Below are positions 51,240 to 60,724 of a stretch of 64,000 nucleotides of DNA, one piece after another. The notes below the pieces were generated by a model. The model was not told the DNA's origin and did not search any database. It saw nothing but the letters and a program-made list of their open reading frames with translations. Origin of the DNA: Pseudomonadota bacterium. GTDB taxonomy: Bacteria > Pseudomonadota > Alphaproteobacteria > Sphingomonadales > Sphingomonadaceae. Both the position numbers and the translations under genes were made by a program. The stretch lies in assembly GCA_023423655.1 (NCBI GenBank), contig JAFAFE010000006.1, forward strand, positions 868,001 through 932,000. The letters run 5' to 3'. Position 1 is the first letter of the stretch. Each line of letters opens with the position of its first letter.

Positions 51240-53132
51240 TCACTTGATCTTCGCCCGTATCTTGATCTGGAAGTTGGACCCGGCGGGCATGCTGCCTTTG
51301 GGGTTGACGCGGACGTTGGTGATGGCAGCGTCCACGCCGTCGGCGTCGGGGTGGGGGATGTAGGACCAGCTTGCGCCATCATCGGCAGAAAAATCTATAT
51401 CGTCGGTGAGGCTCGTCAGCCCGCCATAATCATAGGTCAGCCCCGATGTGCCGGTCGTGAAAACCAGCGGCCCCGGTGGTGCGCCGCCGATATCATTGAC
51501 ATAAAGCGCAACCTCGTCGGGCAGGCTGTCGAACACCACCACGCTGTTGGGGCCGGTCGCATAAGTGGTGGGGCTGGCGACCGAGATGATATAATCGACC
51601 AGCGCGCCGGGAATGAGTTTGGGGTTGGTTGTGCCATTGGCCGGATCCCAATAAGGCACCGATATTTTGGCGAGGCTGAGCGGCGGGCGGTAGCTATTGG
51701 TATAGACGCACACAATGGTTGCGCCGGGCGCACCGATGCTGAGCTGGTTCGCGCTTTGCGCATTGGTGCCGGACAAACTCCCGTCGCTGCACGACAACAC
51801 CGAACCATATTGCGCCGCATTGCCGTTGGTAAAGCTTTCCGCCGCGAGCGTGCCGGTGCCGGTCAGCACGGTGATGGTCGTGCCATTATCGCTTTCATTG
51901 GCGGTATCGGCGACCGACGCAAATGCGCTGGTGTTGGTGCTGAAGCCACTGGTGGGCGGGATGGTGACCGCATGGCCGGGGACCGCTTCGACCCATGTTT
52001 TGCGCAGCTGCAACTGGCGGCTCGCGCGCGTGTTGGTGATTGCGCACAGATAAATCTGGTCGGTAAGGGTGATAAGCGGTGTCGCAATGTGCCACACGCC
52101 GGGCGATACATAGGTGGGCGTGAAAGGCTGGCCATCCATCGTGCAACTGATCGACGATGTATAAGCCTGAAGCGTATAATGGCTCCCTGCCGCCATGTTG
52201 TCAGTGATACGATACAGGCTGTTAAGGCTCAGGAATGTGGCCCCCGTGCTGGCTTGGGATCCGCTGCCGCTGCCGCCGGTGGTGGCAGCCGCGAGCAAGG
52301 TTGAACCGCTGTGGATCGATACTGTGAACTGGTCATCGGGGCTGGCGCGGCCGGTGGTTGCAATTACCTTGTCGACGGTCAGCGACCAGGTCGACTCTGG
52401 CGCGCCTGCACCAGTGCAACCACTGGTCGTCCCAGGCGTCATCAAAGCAGAAGCGGGCACGATTTCGGTCGTGTCGAAGATCGAACCGGACGAGGAGGGG
52501 CGCGTCCATTGCAGGCGCAAATGGTTGGTGCTGCCGACATTGTTCCAATACAGGCGCAGCAGGACACAAGCATTGTCGGCCGATGCATTGACCGTGCCGG
52601 TTAACGGCTCGTAGCTTAAGTCATTGGTGGTATATTGTGACCCCGCACTTATCGGAATGTTATAGCTTGCGCCGCGATAATCACTCGCACCATAAGTGGA
52701 AGACAGGTCGAGGTCGATATCGTCATCATGCGCGATCTGGAATGTGTAATCCCCTCTGAACGGCAATTTCAGCACCGCATAGAGGACACGGCCTTGCGCA
52801 TCGGCCTGACAGGCAGGGCCGGTGCCCGCCGGATCGGCATCGAGATTGCACAATATATTGTCGGCGGCGCGATAATTTATCTGCGTGCTGGTGCCGGTGC
52901 GCACCGCATTGGCGGGGTTGGCCGAAATGGCCCGTAGTCTGGCGATACGCTCTGCCGAGCCGGAGGCGCTATTATCATAAGACGGCCCCGGCAAATCCTG
53001 TCCGCTGGTGCCGGTGATGCGCGCACTGCCTTGATAATCTTCCCAAATTACATCCGCATGTGCAGGGGTAAGCAAAGCAAGGCCCAATAAATAAGCCAGC
53101 GCACGCGCGAGCATTAAAATCATTTGTTTCAT
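51240..53132 (-). CDS. Large secreted surface protein with PA14-like and prealbumin-like domains
   Basis: This protein has about 630 residues. A signal peptide (LARALAYLLGLALLTPAHA) precedes an N-terminal PA14-like beta-barrel (VIWEDYQGSARITG, YTFQIAHDDDIDLDL, HLRLQWTRPSS). Several beta-sandwich repeats with single Cys pairs follow. The C-terminal segment (LIPGALVDYIISVASPTTYAT...VVVFDSLPDEVALYV) resembles DUF11-type adhesin repeats. It is probably exposed at the cell surface and may bind sugars. ATG 53132 is chosen as the signal peptide start. The G+C-rich repeats explain several long antisense frames. Confidence 0.8.
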   Translation of the reverse strand: MKQMILMLARALAYLLGLALLTPAHADVIWEDYQGSARITGTSGQDLPGPSYDNSASGSAERIARLRAISANPANAVRTGTSTQINYRAADNILCNLDADPAGTGPACQADAQGRVLYAVLKLPFRGDYTFQIAHDDDIDLDLSSTYGASDYRGASYNIPISAGSQYTTNDLSYEPLTGTVNASADNACVLLRLYWNNVGSTNHLRLQWTRPSSSGSIFDTTEIVPASALMTPGTTSGCTGAGAPESTWSLTVDKVIATTGRASPDDQFTVSIHSGSTLLAAATTGGSGSGSQASTGATFLSLNSLYRITDNMAAGSHYTLQAYTSSISCTMDGQPFTPTYVSPGVWHIATPLITLTDQIYLCAITNTRASRQLQLRKTWVEAVPGHAVTIPPTSGFSTNTSAFASVADTANESDNGTTITVLTGTGTLAAESFTNGNAAQYGSVLSCSDGSLSGTNAQSANQLSIGAPGATIVCVYTNSYRPPLSLAKISVPYWDPANGTTNPKLIPGALVDYIISVASPTTYATGPNSVVVFDSLPDEVALYVNDIGGAPPGPLVFTTGTSGLTYDYGGLTSLTDDIDFSADDGASWSYIPHPDADGVDAAITNVRVNPKGSMPAGSNFQIKIRAKIK

Positions 53133-53418
53133 ATATTTATCCGATACATTCGGCAAAACACGACCGATAATTTCGGTTTATTATATTTGTTTACAAATGC
53201 TATCGTTTAAATACTTATAAAATCTTAATTTTAAAGCAACCGGAAAGCGCATGGCGCAATTTTTACATTTTTTCCTTGTCGTAATTCATAAAGAAAAACA
53301 AATATATGGCGGGCATAAATTCTATGGGCGGGACTGTGAGATCGGACGCACCTTGGCGCGCACGGGAAGCGGGCGGTCCAAAAGGCACGCTATTTGGCTC
53401 CCGCGACTCCGCGCATAA
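53133..53418. promoter_or_regulatory. AT-rich promoter region of the surface protein gene
   Basis: The 53150-53310 part is AT-rich and should carry the leftward promoter of the surface protein. No gene is seen. Confidence 0.4.
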
Positions 53419-53459
53419 GAAAGGCCCGGAAAGGACGCTATGTCCCTCCGGGCCTTTCA
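53419..53459 (-). terminator. Terminator of the EF-hand gene
   Basis: GAAAGGCCCGGA and its complement form a 12-bp stem followed on the minus strand by TTCTTAT. Confidence 0.8.
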
Positions 53460-53524
53460 GTATATGTGCTACGGTCTTCTATGCCGCGTGGGCGCGATGA
53501 CCTTGGATGTCAGGGGCGTGAGGC

Positions 53525-53953
53525 TTATGCCGCGCCCGAGAAAAAGGCGACCATTTCGGCCTCGGCGATTTTCTTGTCCTTGTTGGTGTCGGCCTTGGCA
53601 AAGATTTCCTTCGCGAACTTGGCCTTGCCAGCATCGTCAAGCGGCTTGGCGGCGGCTGCCGGGTCCTTGTCGCGCAGCGCAACGACCCAAGTCTGGAATT
53701 CCGTTTCATTCAGATCACCGCTTTTGTCGGTGTCATAGGTCGGGAATTCGGCGGCCACAATCTGCTGGACCTGATCGGCAGCGGGCGCGGCCTGTGCCGG
53801 TTGCGCGGCATCCTGGGCGGGCGCTGCAGGCGCTGCCGGTTCCGCCTGTTCGGGCGCTGCAGGGGCAGGCTCGGCGGGCGGGGTCGCGGTTTGAGCAAGA
53901 ACGGGGGTTGCGGCCAACACTGCTGCAGAAGTAACTGCAATAAATTTCAACAT
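53525..53953 (-). CDS. Secreted EF-hand calcium-binding protein
   Basis: This 142-residue exported protein has a signal peptide (AVTSAAVLAATPVLAQ), then a Pro/Ala/Glu-rich linker to about residue 62, then two EF-hand loops. The loops are DTDKSGDLNETE at about 76-87 and DTNKDKKIAEAE at about 123-134, both with acidic residues at the calcium positions. It is therefore likely to bind calcium in the periplasm. AGGAG precedes the ATG. Similar proteins are common in sphingomonads; no partner is evident. Confidence 0.88.
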   Translation of the reverse strand: MLKFIAVTSAAVLAATPVLAQTATPPAEPAPAAPEQAEPAAPAAPAQDAAQPAQAAPAADQVQQIVAAEFPTYDTDKSGDLNETEFQTWVVALRDKDPAAAAKPLDDAGKAKFAKEIFAKADTNKDKKIAEAEMVAFFSGAA

Positions 53954-54324
53954 TTTTATCTCCTTTGGTCGATCCGGGGAACAAATGTCATGTCATCATT
54001 CATGGTTAGATGAAGGGGAACAGATGAACATAACTGGATCGAAACGACGCCTTCCAACGTCGCTCCTATAAAATGTATGCATTTTGCCGATATGGAAGCC
54101 CGAAATATGTTACAATATTCGGTTCATCTGTCCGATGGCGTCAGTTGAACGGAATTTAGTGGCGTTTTTGCGGCGGATTGTGCGATTCTTGTTCATCTGG
54201 CCTTCATATTTCTTACCGCTGTGTCGCGTGGAACGGCCCGGATGCGCCAACCCTTGCGAGAATCGCCCCTTCTATGCAAGGAGCGCCGCAAAACCCCGTT
54301 TCACTGCCAGCACAGGATGACCCT
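53954..54324 (+). promoter_or_regulatory. Divergent region between the EF-hand and fumarase genes
   Basis: This 371-bp gap should hold the promoters of both genes. An open frame upstream of fumarase is not coding, since the family N-terminus starts at 54325. No other gene is seen. Confidence 0.4.
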
Positions 54325-55866
54325 ATGACCGCCAGCGCCGCCACTACGCCCACCATCATCAAGGAAGATGATCTCATCGAAAGCGTCGCGGATGCGCTGC
54401 AATATATCAGCTATTTTCACCCGATGGATTATATCCGCGCGCTGGGTGAGGCGTATAAGGCCGAGCAATCGCCCGCCGCCAAGGATGCGATGGCGCAAAT
54501 CTTGACGAACAGCCGGATGTGCGCGGAAGGGCATCGCCCGATTTGTCAGGATACCGGCATTGTCACCGTCATGGTCAAATGGGGGCAGGATTGCTGGCTC
54601 AATAGCCCGCGCTCGCTGCAACAGGTGATCGACGAAGGCGTGCGCAAGGCTTATCTGCATCCTGAAAACAAGCTGCGCGCGTCGATCCTTGCCGACCCTG
54701 CGTTCAGCCGCGTCAACACGCGCGACAATACGCCCTCGGTCGTCCATGTCGAGCTGGTGCCGGGCAAAAAGGTGCATATTGATGTCGCGGCCAAGGGCGG
54801 CGGTTCGGAAAATAAATCCAAGTTCAAAATGCTCAACCCCAGCGACAGCATCGTCGATTGGGTGCTCGAAATGGTCCCGCAAATGGGCGCGGGCTGGTGT
54901 CCGCCGGGGATGCTCGGCATCGGCATTGGCGGCACGGCGGAAAAGGCGATGACGCTCGCCAAACAATCGCTAATGATGGACATTGACATGGCGCAGTTGA
55001 AACAGCGCGGTCCCCAGAACAAGCTTGAGGAATTGCGCATCGAATTGTTCGACAAAGTCAATGCGCTCGGCATCGGCGCGCAAGGGCTGGGCGGTTTGGC
55101 GACCATTTTGGATGTAAAAATCCTCGATTGGCCGACCCATGCCGCGTCGAAACCGATTGCGATGATCCCCAATTGCGCCGCCACCCGCCACGCCCATTTC
55201 ACGCTCGACGGGTCGGGTCCGGTGTTCTTGGAAGCACCCAAGCTCGACGAATGGCCGGACGTCAACTGGACGCCCGACAAGGCGGCGAAGCGCGTCGATC
55301 TCGACACGCTCACCCCTGCCGATGTGCAAAGCTGGAAGCAAGGCGACCGCTTGCTCCTGAACGGCAAGATGCTGACCGGCCGCGATGCCGCGCACAAGCG
55401 CATCAAGGATATGCTCGACAAGGGCGAGGAATTGCCGGTCGAATTTAAAGGCCGTGTGATTTATTATGTCGGTCCGGTCGATCCCGTGGGCGAAGAAGTG
55501 GTTGGTCCGGCTGGCCCCACCACCGCGACGCGCATGGACAAATTCACCCGCATGATGCTCGACCAAGGCTTGCTCGCGATGGTCGGCAAGGCTGAACGCG
55601 GTCCGGATGCGACCCAAGCGATTGCCGACGGCAAATCCGCCTATCTGATGGCGGTCGGCGGCGCGGCCTATCTCGTCGCGCGCGCGATCAAGGGCAGCAA
55701 GGTCGTCGGCTTTGAAGATCTCGGCATGGAAGCGATCTACGAATTTGAAGTCGCCGACTTCCCCGTCACCGTCGCGGTCGACGCAGAAGGCAATAATGTC
55801 CACAAATTAGCGCCCTTGGTATGGCAAAAGAAGATTGCCGAAGAAGGGCTGCTGGAAACAAATTAA
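54325..55866 (+). CDS. Fumarate hydratase class I (iron-sulphur)
   Basis: Class I fumarases are oxygen-sensitive [4Fe-4S] enzymes that interconvert fumarate and malate in the TCA cycle. The 513-residue single-chain protein has the cluster cysteines in MCAEGHRPICQDTGI, WCPPGMLGIGIGG and PNCAATRHAHF. The C-terminal beta domain starts near residue 375 and includes VGPVDPVGEEVVGPAGPTTATRMD. ATG 54325 (AGGA upstream) gives the proper N-terminus. It is unlike the FumC type. It is followed after 22 nt by the unknown tandem family. Confidence 0.95.
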   Translation: MTASAATTPTIIKEDDLIESVADALQYISYFHPMDYIRALGEAYKAEQSPAAKDAMAQILTNSRMCAEGHRPICQDTGIVTVMVKWGQDCWLNSPRSLQQVIDEGVRKAYLHPENKLRASILADPAFSRVNTRDNTPSVVHVELVPGKKVHIDVAAKGGGSENKSKFKMLNPSDSIVDWVLEMVPQMGAGWCPPGMLGIGIGGTAEKAMTLAKQSLMMDIDMAQLKQRGPQNKLEELRIELFDKVNALGIGAQGLGGLATILDVKILDWPTHAASKPIAMIPNCAATRHAHFTLDGSGPVFLEAPKLDEWPDVNWTPDKAAKRVDLDTLTPADVQSWKQGDRLLLNGKMLTGRDAAHKRIKDMLDKGEELPVEFKGRVIYYVGPVDPVGEEVVGPAGPTTATRMDKFTRMMLDQGLLAMVGKAERGPDATQAIADGKSAYLMAVGGAAYLVARAIKGSKVVGFEDLGMEAIYEFEVADFPVTVAVDAEGNNVHKLAPLVWQKKIAEEGLLETN

Positions 55867-55888
55867 ATTTCGTGCATGATGGGCACAA

Positions 55889-56410
55889 ATGGCCAAACAG
55901 GATAATTATATCTTCCATTCACGCCTGCCGCCCGTCGCGCTTGCGGAAAAGATGCTGAAGCTCATCGGCGAGGGCAAGAAGGCGCGCGCGGCGGATGGGG
56001 TGATCGGCAATGGCAGCGAACAGGAAATGACCTTGTTCGTCAGGCGGAGGAAAAATTCGCCTGCGATTGAATATAAGGCCGACCTTGAAGCCGAAGGGTC
56101 CGGAACGCGCATCGACGGCAAGTTTAAATCCGCAGGCGGGTTGGGCTTGTTCAAAATCATCTTCCTCGGCATCGGTGCTATCTTCATGGCTGTCGGCCTT
56201 GGCGGCTTGGCGAGCGGTGCGCCCCTACTGTTATGTCTGCCCTTCATTGGCGTTCCGCTGTTCCAGTGGTTGATATTCTTCACAATTTTGCGGACGATGA
56301 AAAAGAATGGTGCGGAGGAACGCAAAAAAATCCTCGCCTTCATGCACAAACATCTGGAGTTAGAGGAAGCGCCGCAAGGCGCGCGACGGAACGGGGATTC
56401 ACTCCATTGA
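55889..56410 (+). CDS. Unknown membrane protein, tandem family copy 1
   Basis: This 173-residue protein has an N-terminal conserved box HSRLPPVALAEKML, a second box VIGNGSEQEMTLFVRR and a third LEAEGSGTRIDGK. About two hydrophobic helices at 92-118 and 123-145 follow, and then a short basic tail. No function or named family is known to me. It is the most diverged of three tandem copies. The shared boxes suggest one soluble domain of about 85 residues attached to a two-helix membrane hairpin. Confidence 0.7.
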   Translation: MAKQDNYIFHSRLPPVALAEKMLKLIGEGKKARAADGVIGNGSEQEMTLFVRRRKNSPAIEYKADLEAEGSGTRIDGKFKSAGGLGLFKIIFLGIGAIFMAVGLGGLASGAPLLLCLPFIGVPLFQWLIFFTILRTMKKNGAEERKKILAFMHKHLELEEAPQGARRNGDSLH

Positions 56411-56492
56411 GCTACGCGGTTTTGACATCGAGCCACGCATTAGGTTGCTCCACGCGCCGCGCGCCGAACCTTTATATGTGGACTAAGTGGTG

Positions 56493-57014
56493 ATGGCGAA
56501 ACGCGAGCCCCTCCTCCTCCATTCGCGCCTGCCGCCGGTGGCGCTCGCGCACAAGATGCTCGCGCTGATCGGCAAGGGTGAGAATGCCCAAGCGGTCGAG
56601 GGCGTCATCGGCAATGGCAATGAGCAGGAAATTTCTTTATTTGTGAAACGGGGCGATGGGTCGCCCATGACCGAATTTGATGCGCGTCTGGAAGCCGAAG
56701 GGTCTGGCACGCGCATTGAAGGGAAGATCGGCGCACCTTTTGGTTTCGGCTGTTTTACGATCTTTGCTTTCGGTTTGGTTTTGAGTTCCTTTGGCCTAGG
56801 TTTGCACTTTATGTTGAGCGAAGGTGATCCGTTCCGTGCCTTCATGTTTATTTTTGTCGGCATAATATTGTTGACCGCCTTTTTAGGTACATTGTGGAAG
56901 GGCAAGAAAGAGGCGGCGGGCGACCGCGCAAAGATTTTGAATTTCATCCACACACATCTGGAGATTGTAGCGCCTGAGAATGTGCAGATCCTTGATAAGG
57001 AGCGGGTCGAATGA
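56493..57014 (+). CDS. Unknown membrane protein, tandem family copy 2
   Basis: This copy of 173 residues has the same layout as copies 1 and 3: HSRLPPVALAHKMLALIGKG, VIGNGNEQEISLFVKR, EAEGSGTRIEGKIG, then a two-helix hydrophobic part. The N-terminal 25 codons and the preceding spacer are nearly identical in DNA to those of copy 3, but the membrane part has diverged. ATG 56493 follows two in-frame GTG codons (56487, 56490). No strong ribosome site is visible. Confidence 0.72.
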   Translation: MAKREPLLLHSRLPPVALAHKMLALIGKGENAQAVEGVIGNGNEQEISLFVKRGDGSPMTEFDARLEAEGSGTRIEGKIGAPFGFGCFTIFAFGLVLSSFGLGLHFMLSEGDPFRAFMFIFVGIILLTAFLGTLWKGKKEAAGDRAKILNFIHTHLEIVAPENVQILDKERVE

Positions 57015-57131
57015 GGCGCGCGCGCCGGAACGGAGAGATGCTGCATTGCGCTACGCGGTTTTGACATTGAGCCACGCATTAGGTCGCCCGACGCGCCGCG
57101 CTCCGCACCTTTATATGTGGACTAAATGGTG

Positions 57132-57650
57132 ATGGGCAAAAGCGAGCACCTCCTTCTCCATTCGCGCCTGCCGCCGGTGGCGCTCGCGCACAAGATGCTC
57201 GCGCTGATCGGCAAGAGCGCAAAGGCGCGGCCGTCCGATGGTATCTTCGGCAATGGCAATGAACAGGAAATGTCTTTGTTCGTGGAGCGCGGCGATGGGA
57301 TGCCCATCACCGAATTTAAAGCGAAGCTGCACGCAGAAGGCTCCGGCACGCGCATTGAAGGACGGATCGGCGCGTCTTTAAGCTTTACAGGCTTGAAGAT
57401 TCTATTCTTCGCTTTGGGCTTGGCGGGATTCCTTGTTGCTTTCTATGACCTCATCAGCGGTCGGGTAGGCGGGCGGATGATACTCATCATCATCCCCATA
57501 TTTTTGTGGACCCATCTGTTCGATGTCCTGCGACAAGCCAAAAAAGATGCGCCGGGCGACCGGCAGAAAATACTGGATTTCATAGACGCGCATATGGAGA
57601 TTGTTCCGCCCGCCGATTTGCTGACGCAGGACAGAAAGGCCGCAAAATGA
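57132..57650 (+). CDS. Unknown membrane protein, tandem family copy 3
   Basis: This copy has 172 residues, with the shared boxes HSRLPPVALAHKMLALIGKS, IFGNGNEQEMSLFVERG and EGSGTRIEGRIG and two membrane helices (LGLAGFLVAFYDLI and MILIIIPIFLW). ATG 57132 or 57126 can start it. Its stop overlaps the next gene, for an exported protein. The near-identical leader shared with copy 2 shows a recent duplication. Confidence 0.72.
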   Translation: MGKSEHLLLHSRLPPVALAHKMLALIGKSAKARPSDGIFGNGNEQEMSLFVERGDGMPITEFKAKLHAEGSGTRIEGRIGASLSFTGLKILFFALGLAGFLVAFYDLISGRVGGRMILIIIPIFLWTHLFDVLRQAKKDAPGDRQKILDFIDAHMEIVPPADLLTQDRKAAK

Positions 57651-58183
57651 AATATGGCTGGCGTGCTGTTTTGCTTTTCCTGTCATTTGCAGGCGTGCAT
57701 GTCGCGGCGCAGGGACAAAGCAGGGGCAATGAAGGCGCCTATGCGCAAGCGGTCGAAGCTTTGCTGACCTGCAAGGCAGACCGCGCGGCGTTCCGGGCCT
57801 TTTCGTTGGGGATAGGCGATCCGGTAACGGGCGTGGTCGCACATGGCTGGAAGCCGGTCGCGGGGAGCGATGCGAGCTATCCGCAATATGCGGTAACCGG
57901 GCCGCTTTACGTCATGGGCTTTGAGGTGCGCGAAATTGTCTTTACCGCCAATGCGATGCTCGCGCTGGTTGACTCAAATGACGGCCCGGCGGTCGCCAAG
58001 GTGGCGGGCCTTACGGAAAAGCAATATGAACGCAAAGGCGATGCTTTTTATGGCATGAAGCAGGTCTATCCTGCCACGCCGCAGAGCAGCACAACGACGC
58101 CATCCCCCGAACAACGCCACATCCTCCTCACCAGCGAAACCGCCCCGCCGCACCGGATATTGGTTGGTTGCATTTATCAGTAG
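57647..58183 (+). CDS. Hypothetical exported protein
   Basis: This 178-residue protein starts at ATG 57647 (TGA of copy 3 overlaps) with an AAAGG site. A signal peptide (LLFLSFAGVHVAAQ) precedes a mature domain with Cys near each end (LLTCKADRAAFRAF and ILVGCIYQ), likely a disulphide. Sequences such as YPQYAVTGPLYVMGFEVREIVFTANAMLALVD indicate an alpha+beta fold. I do not know a family. It is part of the transcript starting with the tandem membrane proteins. Confidence 0.7.
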   Translation: MKYGWRAVLLFLSFAGVHVAAQGQSRGNEGAYAQAVEALLTCKADRAAFRAFSLGIGDPVTGVVAHGWKPVAGSDASYPQYAVTGPLYVMGFEVREIVFTANAMLALVDSNDGPAVAKVAGLTEKQYERKGDAFYGMKQVYPATPQSSTTTPSPEQRHILLTSETAPPHRILVGCIYQ

Positions 58184-58284
58184 GGCAGCGGCGACACGAT
58201 CCCTTCGTGCGGAACCAAGGGGCGGTCCATTCTTTGATAGGGAGAGCCCATCATCGGCGAGACGGGGCAATGAGGAGAGAGTTT

Positions 58285-58686
58285 ATGTCCAACAAGGATG
58301 ACGACATCATCGCGCTGGAAAAGCAATATTTTCAAGGCATGGTCGATCAAGACCAAGCGATTGTGACGAAATTAACCGCGAGCGATGCGATTGTCGCGGG
58401 GCCTCAAGGCGTGATGGCTGTCAAAGGCGCCAAGATGGGCGAGATGATGGACGGCGGCGAGACGGCGCTCAAAGCGTTCGAGATGCGCGACGTGCATGTC
58501 ATCTTCCCGGCAGAAAATGTCGCGATTATCGGCTATAATATTGAGATGCGGTTTGACCATAAGGGCGAGCGGATGGACCTCGTCTTTGCCGACACAAGTA
58601 CGTGGATCAAGGGCGAAGATGCTTGGACCTGTGCGCAACATAGCGAAGCGCCGATTGGCGATCCGACCGGCGGGAAAGCGGGATAG
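58285..58686 (+). CDS. NTF2-like (SnoaL/DUF4440-type) protein
   Basis: This 133-residue cytosolic protein has a helix-strand pattern of the NTF2-like fold: IIALEKQYFQGMVDQDQAIV, ASDAIVAGPQGVM, EMRDVHVIFPAENVAIIGYNI, STWIKGEDAWTCAQHSEAP. Members include ketosteroid isomerases and small binding proteins; activity cannot be told from the sequence. ATG 58285 has a GAGGAG site; the upstream frame is not coding. Confidence 0.8.
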   Translation: MSNKDDDIIALEKQYFQGMVDQDQAIVTKLTASDAIVAGPQGVMAVKGAKMGEMMDGGETALKAFEMRDVHVIFPAENVAIIGYNIEMRFDHKGERMDLVFADTSTWIKGEDAWTCAQHSEAPIGDPTGGKAG

Positions 58687-58723
58687 GCAGACGCGCGGGG
58701 TCAGGCGGGGCGCAAGGGCGTCT

Positions 58724-60097
58724 CTACCGCTTCGCCGCCATCCTCTGTTCCGCCGCGGTAAACGCGCTCGGCCCATCCTTGGGCGTTTCGTTGGCGACGG
58801 CGGTGGTGTAATAGGCCATGCCTTTGCCGCTTTTGGTCTCAACCCACAGGCCGGATTTTAACGAATAGGCATCGCCCGCATGGCCATACCAGCGGCCTTC
58901 CATGCCGGGTAGGCGGTCGCGGCAGGCGGGATGGGTGGCGAGCCCCATAATCTGCGTGGCGAGGCCATAGGCGCAGTAAAAGCCCTGTTCCGTATCACCA
59001 TTTTGGCCGTCATAGGTCCAGCGCGGCGCGCGCATCTGTGCGATGGAGGCGGGGGTGAGAAAGACTTGGCCTTGTGCGTCCCGCCCATCCGCACCGAGCA
59101 TCTGTCCGATTTTGGCAAGCTCGCGCGGCGAAATCCTGAGGCCCCCTTGCGGCGAGAAAAGTGCGCCATTGGTGTCGGGTAGATAGCCCGAAAGATCGCA
59201 ATCTTCGCCCGCTTTTACATAGACCGGGCAGGCGGGAAGCGCACCGCCAAGGTCATCGAGCGCCTCCGTGCCATCGGGGCGGTAGAGCGTGACCGCGCGC
59301 GCCGCATCGGCTCCGGTGCAGCGCCCGCCCCAGTTGAAACAGGCTTTGAGAGCGAGCGGCTGGATGACGAGCGCGTCCATCGCCTGGTCGAACCGCTGCT
59401 TTGTCACCCGCTCGATGATCGTGCCGACAAGGCCGAAATTGATATTGGCATAGCGGAAATAGCTGCCGGGAAGGTTGCCCGATTGGTTCCACATGGCCGG
59501 GCTGCGCGCGGTGCAGCCCGCAAAACTTCCGGTCATGCGGTAGGAAATGAAGTTGCTCGGATGGATGATGCGTTCGATGTGCGGCACGGCTTTGCCGCCG
59601 CAGGTGAGGCTGAGCTTGCCCGCCATCGTATCGCCCAAGCGGATGATATAGGCCTCGCCATCATCCTGCAGGCTTGATGTGTGCGACAACAGCATGGCGA
59701 GCGTAATCCGGCTGTCCGGATGGGCGGGATTGCGCAAGGTCCAGCCCAGATAGTGCGAGACATCTGTATCAAGCCCGAGCTTGCCCTGCTCGACCAGCCG
59801 CATCACCCCCAAGGCGACGACCAGCTTCGACACCGAGGCGACCCGCACCGGATCGTCGATAGTGACGGCGCGCCCGCTCTTGGCATCGGCAAAGCCGCTC
59901 GCACCCGTTGCGCTGATATGGTCGCGGTCAAAATGGACCCAGGCTTCGGCGGGGGATAATGGCGCGGGCGGTGCGGGCGAAGCGGTAGCGCGCGCAGGCA
60001 CGCCCGCCGCCATGAAGGCACCCGCTATAAGCGCGGCATATGCACAAGGCGCCCCGGACCTCCGCGCAAAAGGCCACGCCTTGCGCGCTGCTACCAT
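58724..60097 (-). CDS. Serine hydrolase, beta-lactamase class C-like
   Basis: This exported hydrolase has 457 residues with the beta-lactamase/transpeptidase fold. A signal-like segment (ALIAGAFMAAGVPARA) precedes the three active-site boxes: SVSK (nucleophile and Lys), YANIN (Tyr-x-Asn) and HAG. Such proteins are often esterases, peptidases or D-aminopeptidases rather than beta-lactamases. Several extra Cys (GGRCTG, GEDCDLSG) suggest disulphides. Its start overlaps the LemA stop, so the two share a transcript. Confidence 0.88.
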   Translation of the reverse strand: MVAARKAWPFARRSGAPCAYAALIAGAFMAAGVPARATASPAPPAPLSPAEAWVHFDRDHISATGASGFADAKSGRAVTIDDPVRVASVSKLVVALGVMRLVEQGKLGLDTDVSHYLGWTLRNPAHPDSRITLAMLLSHTSSLQDDGEAYIIRLGDTMAGKLSLTCGGKAVPHIERIIHPSNFISYRMTGSFAGCTARSPAMWNQSGNLPGSYFRYANINFGLVGTIIERVTKQRFDQAMDALVIQPLALKACFNWGGRCTGADAARAVTLYRPDGTEALDDLGGALPACPVYVKAGEDCDLSGYLPDTNGALFSPQGGLRISPRELAKIGQMLGADGRDAQGQVFLTPASIAQMRAPRWTYDGQNGDTEQGFYCAYGLATQIMGLATHPACRDRLPGMEGRWYGHAGDAYSLKSGLWVETKSGKGMAYYTTAVANETPKDGPSAFTAAEQRMAAKR

Positions 60098-60663
60098 CAG
60101 AATTTGACCGCAGGCGGCTGGCCCATCGTCGCGGCTTCGGCCTCGCTCAGCCTGTGGAAAGCGCGCGGTTTGAAGCCCAACATACCGGCAAACAATAGCG
60201 CCGGAAAATGTTCGATCGCGCCATTATAATCGGCGACCACGCTATTATAGGCGCGGCGCGCGGCGGCGAGCATTTCTTCGGTATAAGTGAGCTGCTTTTG
60301 CAATTCCTGAAAATTGCTATTGGCTTTGAGGTCCGGATAATTTTCCGCCAGCGCAAACAGGTTTTTGAGCGCGCCCGACAATTGCCCTTCGGCGGCGGCT
60401 TGGGCTGCCGGGCCATTGGCGGTCATCGCGCTGTTGCGCGCGGCAATCACCGCATCCAGCGTCGATTTTTCATGCGCGGCATAGCCTTTGACGGTCTCGA
60501 CCAGATTGGGGATGAGGTCGTTGCGCATCCGCAACTGGGCGTCAATATCGGCTTCGCCCTGATTGACATTCTGGCGCAGGCTGACGAGCCGGTTATAAAC
60601 CCCTAACAGGATGAGGCCGATAAACAGGACCAGCACGATAAGAGCAATCAAAGCCATTGACAT
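60097..60663 (-). CDS. LemA family protein
   Basis: This protein of 188 residues has one N-terminal membrane helix (MALIALIVLVLFIGLILLGVYN) and a helical cytosolic-or-periplasmic domain: LRQNVNQGEADIDAQLRMRNDLIPNLVETVKGYAAHE, LFALAENYPDLKANSNFQELQKQL, EEMLAAARRAYN and FPALLFAGMLGFK. This matches the LemA family exactly. The function is unclear. It is divergent from the DUF3137 gene, which often accompanies LemA. Confidence 0.95.
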   Translation of the reverse strand: MSMALIALIVLVLFIGLILLGVYNRLVSLRQNVNQGEADIDAQLRMRNDLIPNLVETVKGYAAHEKSTLDAVIAARNSAMTANGPAAQAAAEGQLSGALKNLFALAENYPDLKANSNFQELQKQLTYTEEMLAAARRAYNSVVADYNGAIEHFPALLFAGMLGFKPRAFHRLSEAEAATMGQPPAVKF

Positions 60664-60724
60664 TCCACCTCCATAAGGTTGGGTTGGCTTATGCCTAACA
60701 AATCACACAAAGGGTTTCAAACAG

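Noticed and set aside
51351..52304. 317-codon rightward frame
   Set aside because: It is antisense to the surface protein gene, which has a clear signal peptide and domain layout.
54970..55803. 277-codon leftward frame
   Set aside because: It is a shadow of class I fumarase on the other strand.
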